33,280 nt of DNA from positions 1 through 33,280 of IMG/VR virus record IMGVR_UViG_3300017987_000239, one strand, 5' to 3'. The position numbers were made by a program, and so were the translations under genes. This document shows positions 23,144 through 31,307 of this stretch, piece by piece. Every line of letters starts with the position of its first letter. The stretch's first letter is position 1. Source of the stretch: a virus. The notes beneath the pieces are model-generated. The model searched no databases. It was not told the DNA's origin and saw only the letters and a program-made list of their open reading frames with translations.

Positions 23144-23608
23144 TTACTTCGTTACAGAGGAAGCATGTTTATTGCTCTCAGCCCTGGCCTTCGCCTTTTT
23201 TAGTTCTTCGAGTTCTTCAAGCGATATAACCACGTCCTCGGTCTTCGTGCTGTACTTCTCAAAGTCGCGCCCGAGCATCGGATGATTCATGAGATGTTTC
23301 CACACGGCGGCTTTCAGCTTTTCTCGCTTCTTTGCCTCCGACTGCGGCATTCCCTCGTCAACTTTCAAACGCGGGTCACTGTTGATGTCGTAGATACCGT
23401 GGACGGTTCTGACGCCGCCTTTGGAGTTTGCTGGAACCTCAATGGAACCATCGAACTCAGCCGAGAAACCGCTATACGGACCTTCGCTGCTTACCCTGTC
23501 GTCGTCTTCCGCTTCGCGCTTTGTGTATGGCATGAAAACCATGATTCCGTAAAAAGGCGATACAACCTTTTTTCTGAGTAGACAATATTCGTTACTTCCT
23601 GCTGACAT
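23144..23608 (-). CDS. Hypothetical protein downstream of major capsid
   Basis: 154 residues. The ATG at 23608 (MSAGSNEYCLL) is chosen because AAAGGAGC precedes it; the longer frame would run into the capsid gene. The N-terminal half is beta-rich with VFMPYTKREAEDDDRV. The C-terminal half is helical, ending in a Lys/Glu/Ala-rich coil (ELEELKKAKARAES). The position just after the capsid gene and the layout suggest a head-associated or completion protein. Family not recognised. Confidence 0.6.
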   Translation of the reverse strand: MSAGSNEYCLLRKKVVSPFYGIMVFMPYTKREAEDDDRVSSEGPYSGFSAEFDGSIEVPANSKGGVRTVHGIYDINSDPRLKVDEGMPQSEAKKREKLKAAVWKHLMNHPMLGRDFEKYSTKTEDVVISLEELEELKKAKARAESNKHASSVTK

Positions 23609-23634
23609 TGGTATTGCTCCTTTCGTACTGCAAA

Positions 23635-24903
23635 TTATCCGTAAGTCACGAAACCCTTGAGTCTCAGGTGAGGCGGTCTGTACTGCAGAGCCGCGCTGTC
23701 GCTGTTGTACGTGAAGTCGATCGTCGGCGACATTTCCAGGCCAATCGTGGTTTCCCACACGTCTTTGCGCCCGGACACTCCGGGAAGCTGCACGTTCCTT
23801 TTCAGCCTTGTCCCCATGTTCGGGATATGGCGCAGACCCATGAGCTTCACATCAAGTATTGCTGCCTGGGCTGACATCGTTCCGCCGTACGTGCTGTTGG
23901 TCGCGCCGAAGCCCTCGAAAATCTCCTTCTCGGTAATGATTTCGAGCCTCTTGCCGCCACTGGTGTACTCGGTGATTTTCATGCCGTAGGACTTAGATTT
24001 CTGGTCGTTGAACATTACTTTGTTCTTAGCAATGCTGGTGAAGGCGTTACCCATGTGCCGACCACAGAAAAGAACCTTGTCGTCGCTGCCGTTATAGAAC
24101 GCACGTTCCATAATCAGGTCGATGGCTTTTTCTGTAAGAACGCCGCTGTAGGCCGTGGTCAGGTCATAGTAGTCGCCCAAGTGCTGGAAGACACCGCCAG
24201 TTGTGCTTACCGGCTTTCCGAATACCGGGCACGTGGTTTCCTCATGCCTTGAAGAAAACCAGAGAGTTGAGTTGACTTCGCGTACGTGCTGCCTGGCCTG
24301 CTTCTTTCTGGCATAGTCCCAATCGTTGCCGTACTCGGTCGTGGTGTGGATGTCGTGTTCAGACGCCTCAACAGCAGTCCTGACAAACGACAGGTAGTTG
24401 TAGCCCGTAGAGGGCTGATTGGTGATAGCGTCCGGCGCGTCCGTACCTTCTGCGGATGCAAGACCGAGGATTCTCAACACGTCGTTGTTAGCGGTCGAAG
24501 ACGACGCGCCGCTGAGTACTGAACCCCAGTCACGGGTTACTGTCACCGTGTCGCCGGACACGTCGGTAATTCTCATGCGCTCATCGGTCATTTCGTTGTA
24601 GAGCATCATCCCTGCCTGCAGGATGTCTCCGTCACCGCTGGTCACATCAAAGTAGGTGTCCGTCGCACCAGAGATCGAAGATATTGCCGTTGATTTCTTT
24701 CGGTCAACGTCTTCGGCACACTGGAACTTTTTGGTCTTCGTCTCTTTACCCAAGCCCTTTCCCAGCTTGTAAAGAAGACGGAAAAGCGAATCATCCCCGT
24801 CGGAATATCCGAACTCGGGATTAAAAATCTTGTCTGAAAAATTCAGTGGACGTAGCCCTGAAGGTACACTTTCAGTCGTCCTCTGACCCTGTATAGTTGC
24901 CAT
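23635..24903 (-). CDS. Major capsid protein, SU10/phiEco32-like
   Basis: 422 residues, a normal size for an HK97-fold capsid protein of this group. Features: an early loop with FNPEFGYSDGDDSLFRLLYKLGK (about 27-49), the beta-domain GDGDILQAGMMLYNE with VTRDWG, a helix with EASEHDIHTTTEYG and WDYARKKQARQHVREVNSTLWF, and a C-terminal LEMSPTIDFTYNSDSAALQ section. From memory this matches the SU10 major-capsid family. The position after the acidic scaffold and portal agrees. GGAGG lies nine bases before the ATG. No internal protease gene is seen, so maturation may rely on scaffold release. Confidence 0.85.
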   Translation of the reverse strand: MATIQGQRTTESVPSGLRPLNFSDKIFNPEFGYSDGDDSLFRLLYKLGKGLGKETKTKKFQCAEDVDRKKSTAISSISGATDTYFDVTSGDGDILQAGMMLYNEMTDERMRITDVSGDTVTVTRDWGSVLSGASSSTANNDVLRILGLASAEGTDAPDAITNQPSTGYNYLSFVRTAVEASEHDIHTTTEYGNDWDYARKKQARQHVREVNSTLWFSSRHEETTCPVFGKPVSTTGGVFQHLGDYYDLTTAYSGVLTEKAIDLIMERAFYNGSDDKVLFCGRHMGNAFTSIAKNKVMFNDQKSKSYGMKITEYTSGGKRLEIITEKEIFEGFGATNSTYGGTMSAQAAILDVKLMGLRHIPNMGTRLKRNVQLPGVSGRKDVWETTIGLEMSPTIDFTYNSDSAALQYRPPHLRLKGFVTYG

Positions 24904-24953
24904 TTTCTTAATACCTCCGTTTCAGCTTCAACGATTGCCGAAACGAATTGCGC

Positions 24954-25904
24954 TTAACCTGTAGCGTTCATTATTCGTTGTATTTCGGCATCATCGTTGG
25001 ATGTATCGCCCTTACCGCCAGCCGGTTTCGACTTATCCGTCGGCCTTGTGGTAGTGAGCTTCTTCTTCTGGATGTACCTTTGCTTCGCCTTCTTGTTGGC
25101 GTTGGCTTTGGTTTCGCCGTTTTTCTGGTCGTAGAGCCGACCCTTGGCTACCTGTGCCGCGAGTTTGTAGACTTTAGTGAAATGTTCCTGTATCTGCTCG
25201 ACACTGTACTTGTCGTAGTTGTCGCGGGTTATCGCGTCGAACTGCGATTTGAACTCCGGTTCTTCTACAACCTTGTCGAACTCGGCAAGAACATCGTCGT
25301 CGAGATTCGCGAATCGCGGGTCTTCAGAAATGGACTTTAAAGCGTTTTCCGACGCAGTTGTTTTTGTCTTTTCACAAGCTGCGGTGCGCTGCTCCAATTC
25401 TGCGTAAACCTGCTTGGCTTCCTCGCGTGCGACATCTTTAGACCACTTCTGCGGGTTGTTGCCGAACTTGTCTATCATGGCGATGCGTTCATCGTCGGTT
25501 AGCTCAGCTTGATTATCGCCACTAACCTTTTCCATCGCCCGTGATAGCTGCTTTTCCTGTTCGGCATTTTTTGTCGCTGTTTCGGTTAACTTGCGCTCAA
25601 GTTCTTTGTGGGATTTGACCATATCGTCAAATGTCTTGAATTTACCGCCAAATTCCTTTTCAAGAACCGCGTCAATGTCTACGTCGACAATCTCTACTCC
25701 TTCGTCGCCATCGTCCCCCTCTGGTTCGGTTTCACCTTCTCCGTCGCCACCTTCGGCACCTTCTCCGTCGCTACCTTCTTCGTCGGGTTCGGTGTCGTCG
25801 AATAACGAATCTCCTTCCGGTTGTCCTTCGACCTCCGGGTCTGCATCGGCAGATTGTCCGTCAGCCTCCGGGCCTTCTACGGTTTCGTTTAATTCGTCCG
25901 GCAT
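24954..25904 (-). CDS. Capsid scaffold protein
   Basis: 316 residues. Residues 1-75 are extremely acidic and Gly/Pro-rich (repeated DGEG, EPEG), residues 78-135 are coiled coil (FDDMVKSHKELERKLTET), and the C-terminal part is helical, ending in a Lys/Arg-rich section (KANANKKAKQRYIQKKKL) before a short acidic tail. An acidic head, long coil and basic C-terminus are hallmarks of phage scaffolds, whose basic end binds capsid protein. It lies directly before the capsid gene. GGGAG precedes the ATG. Confidence 0.8.
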   Translation of the reverse strand: MPDELNETVEGPEADGQSADADPEVEGQPEGDSLFDDTEPDEEGSDGEGAEGGDGEGETEPEGDDGDEGVEIVDVDIDAVLEKEFGGKFKTFDDMVKSHKELERKLTETATKNAEQEKQLSRAMEKVSGDNQAELTDDERIAMIDKFGNNPQKWSKDVAREEAKQVYAELEQRTAACEKTKTTASENALKSISEDPRFANLDDDVLAEFDKVVEEPEFKSQFDAITRDNYDKYSVEQIQEHFTKVYKLAAQVAKGRLYDQKNGETKANANKKAKQRYIQKKKLTTTRPTDKSKPAGGKGDTSNDDAEIQRIMNATG

Positions 25905-25922
25905 AAAAGTACTCCCTTCAGT

Positions 25923-26261
25923 TTACAAATCTTTTCTATCGTCGATGTCCTTTTTCAGGACTACCATTTCTCTTTCAAGTTGTGCTATCTCCGTGTCTAT
26001 TTCGTCGAACCTGTCATCAAGGATTCGTTCAATCCACTCAAGTTCCCTTATCCTTCCGACTGTTACCGAGTGGTTTCCATCGGCGCGCGCCGCATCGCTT
26101 ATCGCCTGTCGCCGTCGCTGAGATACAAGCCTCAGGATGTCGGACCATTCATTCTGAAATGCGCTGCCCTGCACCGTTTCGGACGCGCGTTTTTGGGCGT
26201 AAAGTCCATCAAGCCTGTGCTCAACTCCCGCAAGCCTTTCAATCGATACGTTCAGCGTCAT
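25923..26261 (-). CDS. Small coiled-coil protein in head operon
   Basis: 112 residues, almost entirely charged helix. The C-terminal half is a clear coiled coil (LEWIERILDDRFDEIDTEIAQLEREMVVLKK). The ATG overlaps the previous stop as ATGA, with a G-rich site before it. It could be a small scaffold accessory or a portal-associated factor. No family is recognised; the position between portal and scaffold suggests head assembly. Confidence 0.6.
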   Translation of the reverse strand: MTLNVSIERLAGVEHRLDGLYAQKRASETVQGSAFQNEWSDILRLVSQRRRQAISDAARADGNHSVTVGRIRELEWIERILDDRFDEIDTEIAQLEREMVVLKKDIDDRKDL

Positions 26262-26542
26262 GCAACAGCCCCCGCAGGTTCTTCAAGCGGTATATCGTCC
26301 GTGTCGTCGTAAAACTCGCCCTCGGCTGTCTGTGGGACGGCTACATCGTCCACAAGTCTTTCCATCTCCTGCGGTGTAAGGTAGCTGCCACCGAGCGCAA
26401 GGACCACGTTTACAAGCGTCTCCTGCGGGACCGTCATCAGCGAACTTCTGTGATTCGTGTAATCGTTCATCTCACTCGGTATCTGCGCCGTTTCCTTAGG
26501 CGCTTCTTTCATATTGTTTCGATACATTTCACTTGGTTTCAT
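26258..26542 (-). CDS. Small acidic protein in head operon
   Basis: 94 residues. The N-terminus is polar with several Met and Lys residues. The middle is helical (VPQETLVNVVLALGGSYLTPQEMERLV) and the C-terminal third acidic (EFYDDTDDIPLEEP). GGAG lies seven bases before the ATG, and the stop overlaps the next start. Downstream of the portal and upstream of the scaffold, so a head-assembly accessory is likely. Not recognised. Confidence 0.6.
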   Translation of the reverse strand: MKPSEMYRNNMKEAPKETAQIPSEMNDYTNHRSSLMTVPQETLVNVVLALGGSYLTPQEMERLVDDVAVPQTAEGEFYDDTDDIPLEEPAGAVA

Positions 26543-26552
26543 TTCTTGCTCC

Positions 26553-28403
26553 TTACATGAAATATTGCATTATGTCCGCGCCACCCTGGGGGGTTGCACC
26601 CTGACCCTCTAGCATACCGGCTTCCTGTTCAGTGATTGGCGTGGTGCTACCCTGCTGCGCCAAACCCGGTTCCATTCCACCGCCACCCTCAAGCAACTTC
26701 AAGTCCGGCTTCTGCTGCGGATTCTCTGGCGACCTGTCCTGCAAAAGAATGTTGTCCATGTCGAGATTCAGCATCTCGCCTATTCCCTTTGCCAGTTCGG
26801 GCCAGTTAACGCGCTCCGCTATCATCGGTACGCCTTTTGCAAACTCGGCAAACATCATCTGCTGCTGCGCCGTCAGCGCCTTGACACCACTCGCGCCCTC
26901 GGTTTTCAGCTTGATTGTTCCCATCCACTTAAGCTGCGTTGGGGTAAGCGACACGAAAGCGTCAACGTTGTTCATGCCGAACGCTTTTGCCATAACCTCA
27001 GTGTCGGTGTACTGCTTTTCCATCTTCAGTTGCATTTCACCCACACGCGAAATGGAACCATCGGCAAGCTGCACCTTCATAACGCGTCGCTGCGAGCCTT
27101 TCTCAGACTTGATTAGGTTCTCTGTGGCAGTAGTTCTGATGTTTCCTTCCGCGCCCGTGACCGACGGGTACGTGCCAAGCGTTGCCATGATGTCATCGTA
27201 CATGCTGTTGATGTCAGTGAAACCTGTCATCCACGTGGTATCAGTCTTTATTGGCGACATCGCATCCGGCTCATCGACTATCACCATGTTTCCTGGCGCG
27301 AATACTATCCGGTCAAGGTCTTTTACTGCACCGCGCAATACCTGAAATAACGGCGATACGTTAAACTGCACCGCGTCCATCATCGCGTTACGCCTGTCGT
27401 TGATTTCGAGTACGAGAAATTCTATGGCCTCGAGTTCGCCGATGCCGTAAAACTCTTTAGGACTCGGCACATCGAGATACCGAACGTAAGGCTTGATTGC
27501 GTAGAATAGGTCTGTGTCCTCGTCGTGCAGGTGATACGGACACTCCTCAAGCCTGACAAGATGCTGACGGTCAACCATCGTGGCAACCACGTCAAAGTAC
27601 TCGTCTGTTTCGGGGTCTTTCCATTTACCCCAAAACTCTAAGACTTCGTGATAATCGCTTTTTTCGGTGTAGTCGTCGGCTTCGTAGCCAAGTGTTCGCA
27701 GCCTGTCAAGGCTAGTGAAATAATTATGCGAGCCACCCTTTTCAATTTTGTCGGTGTCGTACCAGACATCCTGCGTTTCCATGTCCTTGATGTTCTCGAT
27801 GTGCATGATATTTCTATCAAGACATCCTCGTCCTGAGGCAATGGAACTGGCGAAGGGGTCGTTGTAAAAATCAAATATGTCGAGGGGGATCGCTTCAGAT
27901 CCCTCATACTCGCGGTTCGTAGAATATACGACCTTTTCAATCGCCGTCCCATATATGAGCATTTGTTTAAGCGTGGTGTATAATGACCACTTTCGCTGTG
28001 TCTGGTGATTTCGAGTAGCGAGAAGCATCTCTACCTGTTTTGTAGCAGGCCTGAACTCCTCGCGCTCAGGGACACCTACAAGCATCGGTGATTGTCCGGT
28101 GATTGCCTGCATAATCCACGCAAGCACAGATTCAATCGCCTCAAAACCCTTCGGGCTGTAGTAAGCCGACTGCCAGCTAGGGCGGTCTGCGTAGTGCTGA
28201 GAATACTGCCTGTACATCAAGTAGTGATCATACCAGCGATTGGCACGTTCGTTCCGCATCTCACGACACGTCTTGAAAAAAGAGTTCAGGTAAGCAACGA
28301 CTTCCTTTTTCTGGTCGTCGTTGTAATGGGTCATGAAATCTACAAGCCCTGAATTTATGGGGTCTACATACGTGGGTTTACTTTTGATTTTGCGTTTAGC
28401 CAT
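26553..28403 (-). CDS. Portal protein
   Basis: 616 residues. The stretch FYNDPFASSIASGRGCLDRNIMHI, the wing and stem-like region around FVLEINDRRNAMMDAVQFNVSPLF (about 330-353), VFAPGNMVIVDEP, and a C-terminal Gln/Met/Gly-rich tail fit podovirus-type portals such as those of SU10-like phages. Twelve copies would form the DNA channel and terminase dock. It heads the head-assembly genes just after the small Lys-rich gene, which it overlaps by 8 bases. Identification rests on recognised style, length and gene order rather than a search. Confidence 0.8.
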   Translation of the reverse strand: MAKRKIKSKPTYVDPINSGLVDFMTHYNDDQKKEVVAYLNSFFKTCREMRNERANRWYDHYLMYRQYSQHYADRPSWQSAYYSPKGFEAIESVLAWIMQAITGQSPMLVGVPEREEFRPATKQVEMLLATRNHQTQRKWSLYTTLKQMLIYGTAIEKVVYSTNREYEGSEAIPLDIFDFYNDPFASSIASGRGCLDRNIMHIENIKDMETQDVWYDTDKIEKGGSHNYFTSLDRLRTLGYEADDYTEKSDYHEVLEFWGKWKDPETDEYFDVVATMVDRQHLVRLEECPYHLHDEDTDLFYAIKPYVRYLDVPSPKEFYGIGELEAIEFLVLEINDRRNAMMDAVQFNVSPLFQVLRGAVKDLDRIVFAPGNMVIVDEPDAMSPIKTDTTWMTGFTDINSMYDDIMATLGTYPSVTGAEGNIRTTATENLIKSEKGSQRRVMKVQLADGSISRVGEMQLKMEKQYTDTEVMAKAFGMNNVDAFVSLTPTQLKWMGTIKLKTEGASGVKALTAQQQMMFAEFAKGVPMIAERVNWPELAKGIGEMLNLDMDNILLQDRSPENPQQKPDLKLLEGGGGMEPGLAQQGSTTPITEQEAGMLEGQGATPQGGADIMQYFM

Positions 28404-28557
28404 TCTTCGCCTTTTTATATATTTCGGAAGGCTTCTTCTTGTTGATTTCTATGGCTGCCAACTGACTCTGCGCTTTCTTCTTGGTCGGGTGAGTACCCAA
28501 CTTCTTCGTTCCGGTCTTATCGTAAACGCACCATTTACCGCCATTTTTCTTTATCAT
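28396..28557 (-). CDS. Small Lys-rich conserved phage protein
   Basis: 53 residues. The pattern KNGGKWCVYDKTGTKKLGTH, then TKKKAQSQLAAIE, is a common small phage family (K-W-x-V-x-(S/D)-K-T-G-K...L-G-x-(Y/H)-x-(T/S)-K-x-x-A). It is the first gene of the long minus operon; its ATG is preceded not by a clear ribosome site but by one of the three palindromes (28560-28575). That arrangement might let the palindrome affect translation or early transcription. Role of the family unknown. Confidence 0.65.
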   Translation of the reverse strand: MIKKNGGKWCVYDKTGTKKLGTHPTKKKAQSQLAAIEINKKKPSEIYKKAKNG

Positions 28558-28559
28558 GT

Positions 28560-28575
28560 GTGTAACCGCTTACCC
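28560..28575. promoter_or_regulatory. Palindromic operator candidate O1
   Basis: GTGTAACCGCTTACCC: half-sites GTAA and TTAC around a four-base spacer. One of three related palindromes between the minus operon and the terminase gene. It lies in the predicted leader of the minus operon, just before the first ATG at 28557. Confidence 0.6.
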
Positions 28576-28593
28576 ATTTTTCATCCTGATTCA

Positions 28594-28623
28594 ATTTTGT
28601 ATGACAATGGTTGCCTTTGTCAA
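28594..28623 (-). promoter_or_regulatory. Promoter candidate for the minus late operon
   Basis: On the minus strand, a perfect -35 TTGACA (28623-28618) is followed by an 18-base spacer and CAAAAT (28599-28594), four of six matches to TATAAT. Alternatively TACAAA acts as the -10 with a 16-base spacer. Transcription would start near 28587 and read into the gene at 28557 and the whole late operon. Operator O2 sits 7 bases upstream of its -35. Confidence 0.55.
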
Positions 28624-28630
28624 GCATTTT

Positions 28631-28646
28631 GTGTAAATATTTACCC
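28631..28646. promoter_or_regulatory. Palindromic operator candidate O2
   Basis: GTGTAAATATTTACCC: arms GGGTAA-type and GTGTAA-type around ATAT; the core GTAAATATTTAC is a perfect palindrome. It lies 7 bases upstream of the -35 of the leftward promoter, and its centre is 21 bases (two helical turns) from that of O3. Confidence 0.65.
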
Positions 28647-28650
28647 GTTC

Positions 28651-28668
28651 TGTGTAACGGCTTACACA
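28651..28668. promoter_or_regulatory. Palindromic operator candidate O3
   Basis: TGTGTAACGGCTTACACA: two perfect seven-base inverted arms (TGTGTAA / TTACACA) around CGGC. It lies 6 bases upstream of the -35 TTGACA of the rightward promoter. The strongest of the three sites. The adjacent position upstream of -35 suits activation as well as repression. Confidence 0.7.
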
Positions 28669-28674
28669 TTTTTC

Positions 28675-28703
28675 TTGACACAAGCTGGTTTCTGTCTCAA
28701 AAT
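28675..28703 (+). promoter_or_regulatory. Promoter candidate for the terminase gene
   Basis: TTGACA at 28675-28680, a 17-base spacer, then CAAAAT at 28698-28703 (four of six matches to TATAAT). It reads toward the large terminase gene, whose start lies some 30 bases after the expected transcription start. Operator O3 is directly upstream. Confidence 0.55.
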
Positions 28704-28739
28704 GAAACATAATGTGTGACAATGAAGGGACGGTGTTTT

Positions 28740-30293
28740 TTGCCTGACATTACTGAAGTTGACCCGATTGAAAAATATCTTACAAACCTTGACGATGGAC
28801 AGCTTTTAGAGCTTTTCAGTTTCGTTGAAAAGTTTGAGGACCAGAAGCAAAACGACCCATTATCCATCTATCTCCCAAACGATATACAGCGCGAGTTCCA
28901 TGATTCGGATGCTATTATCCGGTTCCTGTTTGGTGGCAACATGTCTGGTAAAACCTACGCTGGATTCAAGGAACTATGCTGCCACCTTCTTGAATACGAC
29001 CCATCCGGTACGACACCAGAAACCCGGAAAATTATGATTGGCGGTAAAGAACGCGAAGTCCCTCGCTACGGGAAACACCCGCTTTACAAGCACATGCCAA
29101 AGGTTTTCTGGTTCGGCGCGGTAAAAATGTCGAAAGCAAAGTCAATGTATGAACAGGACTTGCGCAGGATGATACCGCCAGGGGAGTTCGGGCGCTACGA
29201 CAATTACAACGAACGCCTATACATGAAAAATGGGAACATCCTGCAACTCATGTCATACGAATCTGACATCCGCATGTGGCAGTCGGACGCTATCGACGGC
29301 ATATTCCTCGATGAGCAGCCCCCGTTTTTACACTTCAAGGAATCCAGATCCCGCGTTAACAGAAAATCAGGACTCATTTGGTGTGCAATGACTCCGCTTT
29401 ACGCGCACTCCGCATGGACTTTTAGAGAAATATGGCAAAAGTCGAAAGACGATAAAAATATTGTTTACCACATCATGGACCTCGACCACAACATTCACCT
29501 GGACGAGGCGCAGAAGGACGCGCAGAAGTCAGCGTTTGCCGGGACCGAGGAGGAGGATTCCCGTATCCACGGGCGATTCACTATCCTGCGCGGCGTCATT
29601 CACCCGCTTTTTAATGAACAGACACACGTTATACCGCCGTTCAAGATTACCGAGGAGCACAGAAAGGAATACGAGTTCTGCCGGGTGATTGACCTTCACC
29701 CACGTAACGAATGTGTCTGTCAGTGGTTTATGTACCGTGACGGTTACGACCCGATCATTTACGAAATCGAGGAATATGACCTGATGGGCGGTCAGACTGA
29801 CCTTTTCGCTGACGAAGTTAACCGCATGACCGATAAAATGAATATTGAGATTGCTTTCAATATCATCGACACTCCAGAAGCGAAAGAGTCTCCGAGTAGG
29901 CGCGACTTCTCAATGCGCCGAGTTCTCCGCGAGAAGGGCATTGCCGGTATAAACGCCAACCGCAACCACGGCGCCGGCGTTATGCGCCTCAATGAATACA
30001 TCAAGGAAGACAAGTTCTTCATTTTCTCTACATGCAGAAAGTCAATAAATTCAATCATGTTCCACATGTGGGATGACTACAAGGGCATCGTCGCCGACGA
30101 GAAGAACCCGAAAGAAACCTGGAAGCGCAAAGATGACCACTGGATACGTTCGTGCCATTTCATGGCTTTAAAGATGCCTGCGCTCAACACTACGCGCCTT
30201 GAACACGATATTATGCAGCGTGGTTCTGATGAGGATTATCTTCACTACTTCGGGGGCGGTCAGCAGAAAAACTACATGAGGCGCAGGCGCTAG
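28740..30293 (+). CDS. terL: Terminase large subunit
   Basis: 517 residues. The TTG at 28740 is chosen because GAAGGGA (28724-28730) lies nine bases upstream; the in-frame ATG at 28722 and GTG at 28716 lack a ribosome site. Residues 65-72 are the Walker A motif GGNMSGKT, 188-192 the Walker B IFLDE, and 214-220 WCAMTPL the coupling motif. The nuclease half has acidic positions in VIDLHP (Asp318), the following beta hairpin, and NIIDTPEAK (Asp377). It pumps DNA into the prohead through the portal. It is transcribed opposite to the portal and all other virion genes. Confidence 0.9.
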   Translation: MPDITEVDPIEKYLTNLDDGQLLELFSFVEKFEDQKQNDPLSIYLPNDIQREFHDSDAIIRFLFGGNMSGKTYAGFKELCCHLLEYDPSGTTPETRKIMIGGKEREVPRYGKHPLYKHMPKVFWFGAVKMSKAKSMYEQDLRRMIPPGEFGRYDNYNERLYMKNGNILQLMSYESDIRMWQSDAIDGIFLDEQPPFLHFKESRSRVNRKSGLIWCAMTPLYAHSAWTFREIWQKSKDDKNIVYHIMDLDHNIHLDEAQKDAQKSAFAGTEEEDSRIHGRFTILRGVIHPLFNEQTHVIPPFKITEEHRKEYEFCRVIDLHPRNECVCQWFMYRDGYDPIIYEIEEYDLMGGQTDLFADEVNRMTDKMNIEIAFNIIDTPEAKESPSRRDFSMRRVLREKGIAGINANRNHGAGVMRLNEYIKEDKFFIFSTCRKSINSIMFHMWDDYKGIVADEKNPKETWKRKDDHWIRSCHFMALKMPALNTTRLEHDIMQRGSDEDYLHYFGGGQQKNYMRRRR

Positions 30294-31012
30294 GTATCTA
30301 CTTCCTCCGCTTCAGCGTCTACTACATCGCCACCTATCGCTTTCTGCCTCAATGCAGGGTTGCTCTGGAATACGTCTATCAACTTGTTTATCATGTTCTC
30401 GCGGTCTGATTTATCCTCTACCTTCACGATGTAGTTAAACGTGTTAGAATCATGTGTCTGCTTTTCGAGCGTCTTGCTGAGTTCACCAATCGCTTTGACC
30501 ATCTGATTAGCTGTCAACTCATCGTATCTTCCGTCAGACAAATCTTTCGCGGCTTCGTGGATTGTCTTCGATATTCTGTTCTTGGTGTCAAACTCTCGTA
30601 TCTCGCTCAAAGCCACTACCACGTTCTTGTATCGCAGTATGAGTTCGATGCGCCTGAACTTCTGCTTCGGCGTGCCGAACTTCGGCATTAACTCCTCGCC
30701 GTTTACTACAAGGTCATACACTTCCTGCAACTCGGGCAGCATCTCAAGCGTTACGTCCATCTTGAACAGGTTGCTTAAATAAGCGCAATCCTCAGGCATG
30801 AACGCTATTTCAGCCGTCTCGTCTGCACGCGGCACTACTTCCGGCAACGGCTGCGTGCCACTTCCAGGCGCAGGATCAGTCGGCTTCTGCATATCTTTTG
30901 CACGCGCCTTTTCAACTCGCTTCTTGAGCTCAGCCAACCTACGCGCTTTCTTTTCTTGGGCTTTAAACGATGTCTTCTTCGCCACTGTAACCTTCTTCCG
31001 GTTCCGGCTCAT
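30290..31012 (-). CDS. Hypothetical protein tail-to-tail with terminase, candidate small terminase
   Basis: 240 residues from the ATG at 31012; a TTG at 31039 is possible, and neither has a strong ribosome site. The N-terminal 45 residues are strongly basic (KKARRLAELKKRVEKARAKD), followed by a Pro-rich linker, then a helical part (about 70-215) and an acidic tail. Small terminases are often next to terL and combine DNA-binding and coiled regions, but no HTH is clear, so this is only a suggestion. It ends in the same CTAG as the terminase. It overlaps the XRE gene by 50 bases. Confidence 0.55.
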   Translation of the reverse strand: MSRNRKKVTVAKKTSFKAQEKKARRLAELKKRVEKARAKDMQKPTDPAPGSGTQPLPEVVPRADETAEIAFMPEDCAYLSNLFKMDVTLEMLPELQEVYDLVVNGEELMPKFGTPKQKFRRIELILRYKNVVVALSEIREFDTKNRISKTIHEAAKDLSDGRYDELTANQMVKAIGELSKTLEKQTHDSNTFNYIVKVEDKSDRENMINKLIDVFQSNPALRQKAIGGDVVDAEAEEVDT

Positions 31013-31301
31013 GCTGTATCCAGCCGTGTATTTCTGCAAGGTGCGCTTTCAGTATCCGCTTTATCACAAATGAAACCTTCGGGTCATCTACGTATTTCCG
31101 TATCATCAATTCCTCGAGGTCGAGCTTGAGATGCTTCGACAACAACATTATCGTTTCATCAGGCGGGACACGCCGTTCTTCTTCTTCCTCTGCCTCAAAC
31201 CGCGACATGTACGCGCGCGACTTCCCGATAAGAAACGCTAACTCGCTCTGCGTAAACGGTATCCCTTCCCTCACAGCCCTCAGGTATTCGTGGAATTTCA
31301 T
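30963..31301 (-). CDS. XRE (Cro/CI-type) helix-turn-helix regulator
   Basis: 112 residues. Residues 14-66 form an XRE domain: FTQSELAFLIGKSRAYMSRFEAE holds the two DNA-binding helices, followed by a Glu-rich insertion and the typical PPDETIMLLSKHLKLDLEEL end. The C-terminal 45 residues are helical with an acidic tail and could mediate dimerisation. It is encoded downstream of a GroES-like gene under the same promoter. It is a natural candidate for binding the GTGTAA palindromes 2.3 kb away, but this link is only inferred. Confidence 0.75.
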   Translation of the reverse strand: MKFHEYLRAVREGIPFTQSELAFLIGKSRAYMSRFEAEEEEERRVPPDETIMLLSKHLKLDLEELMIRKYVDDPKVSFVIKRILKAHLAEIHGWIQHEPEPEEGYSGEEDIV

Positions 31302-31307
31302 AGCCCC

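Noticed and set aside
25591-26121. 176-codon Ser/Pro-rich plus-strand frame
   Set aside because: It is the complement of the acidic scaffold gene; the Ser/Pro bias is the mirror of Asp/Glu/Gly codons, and no ribosome site precedes it.
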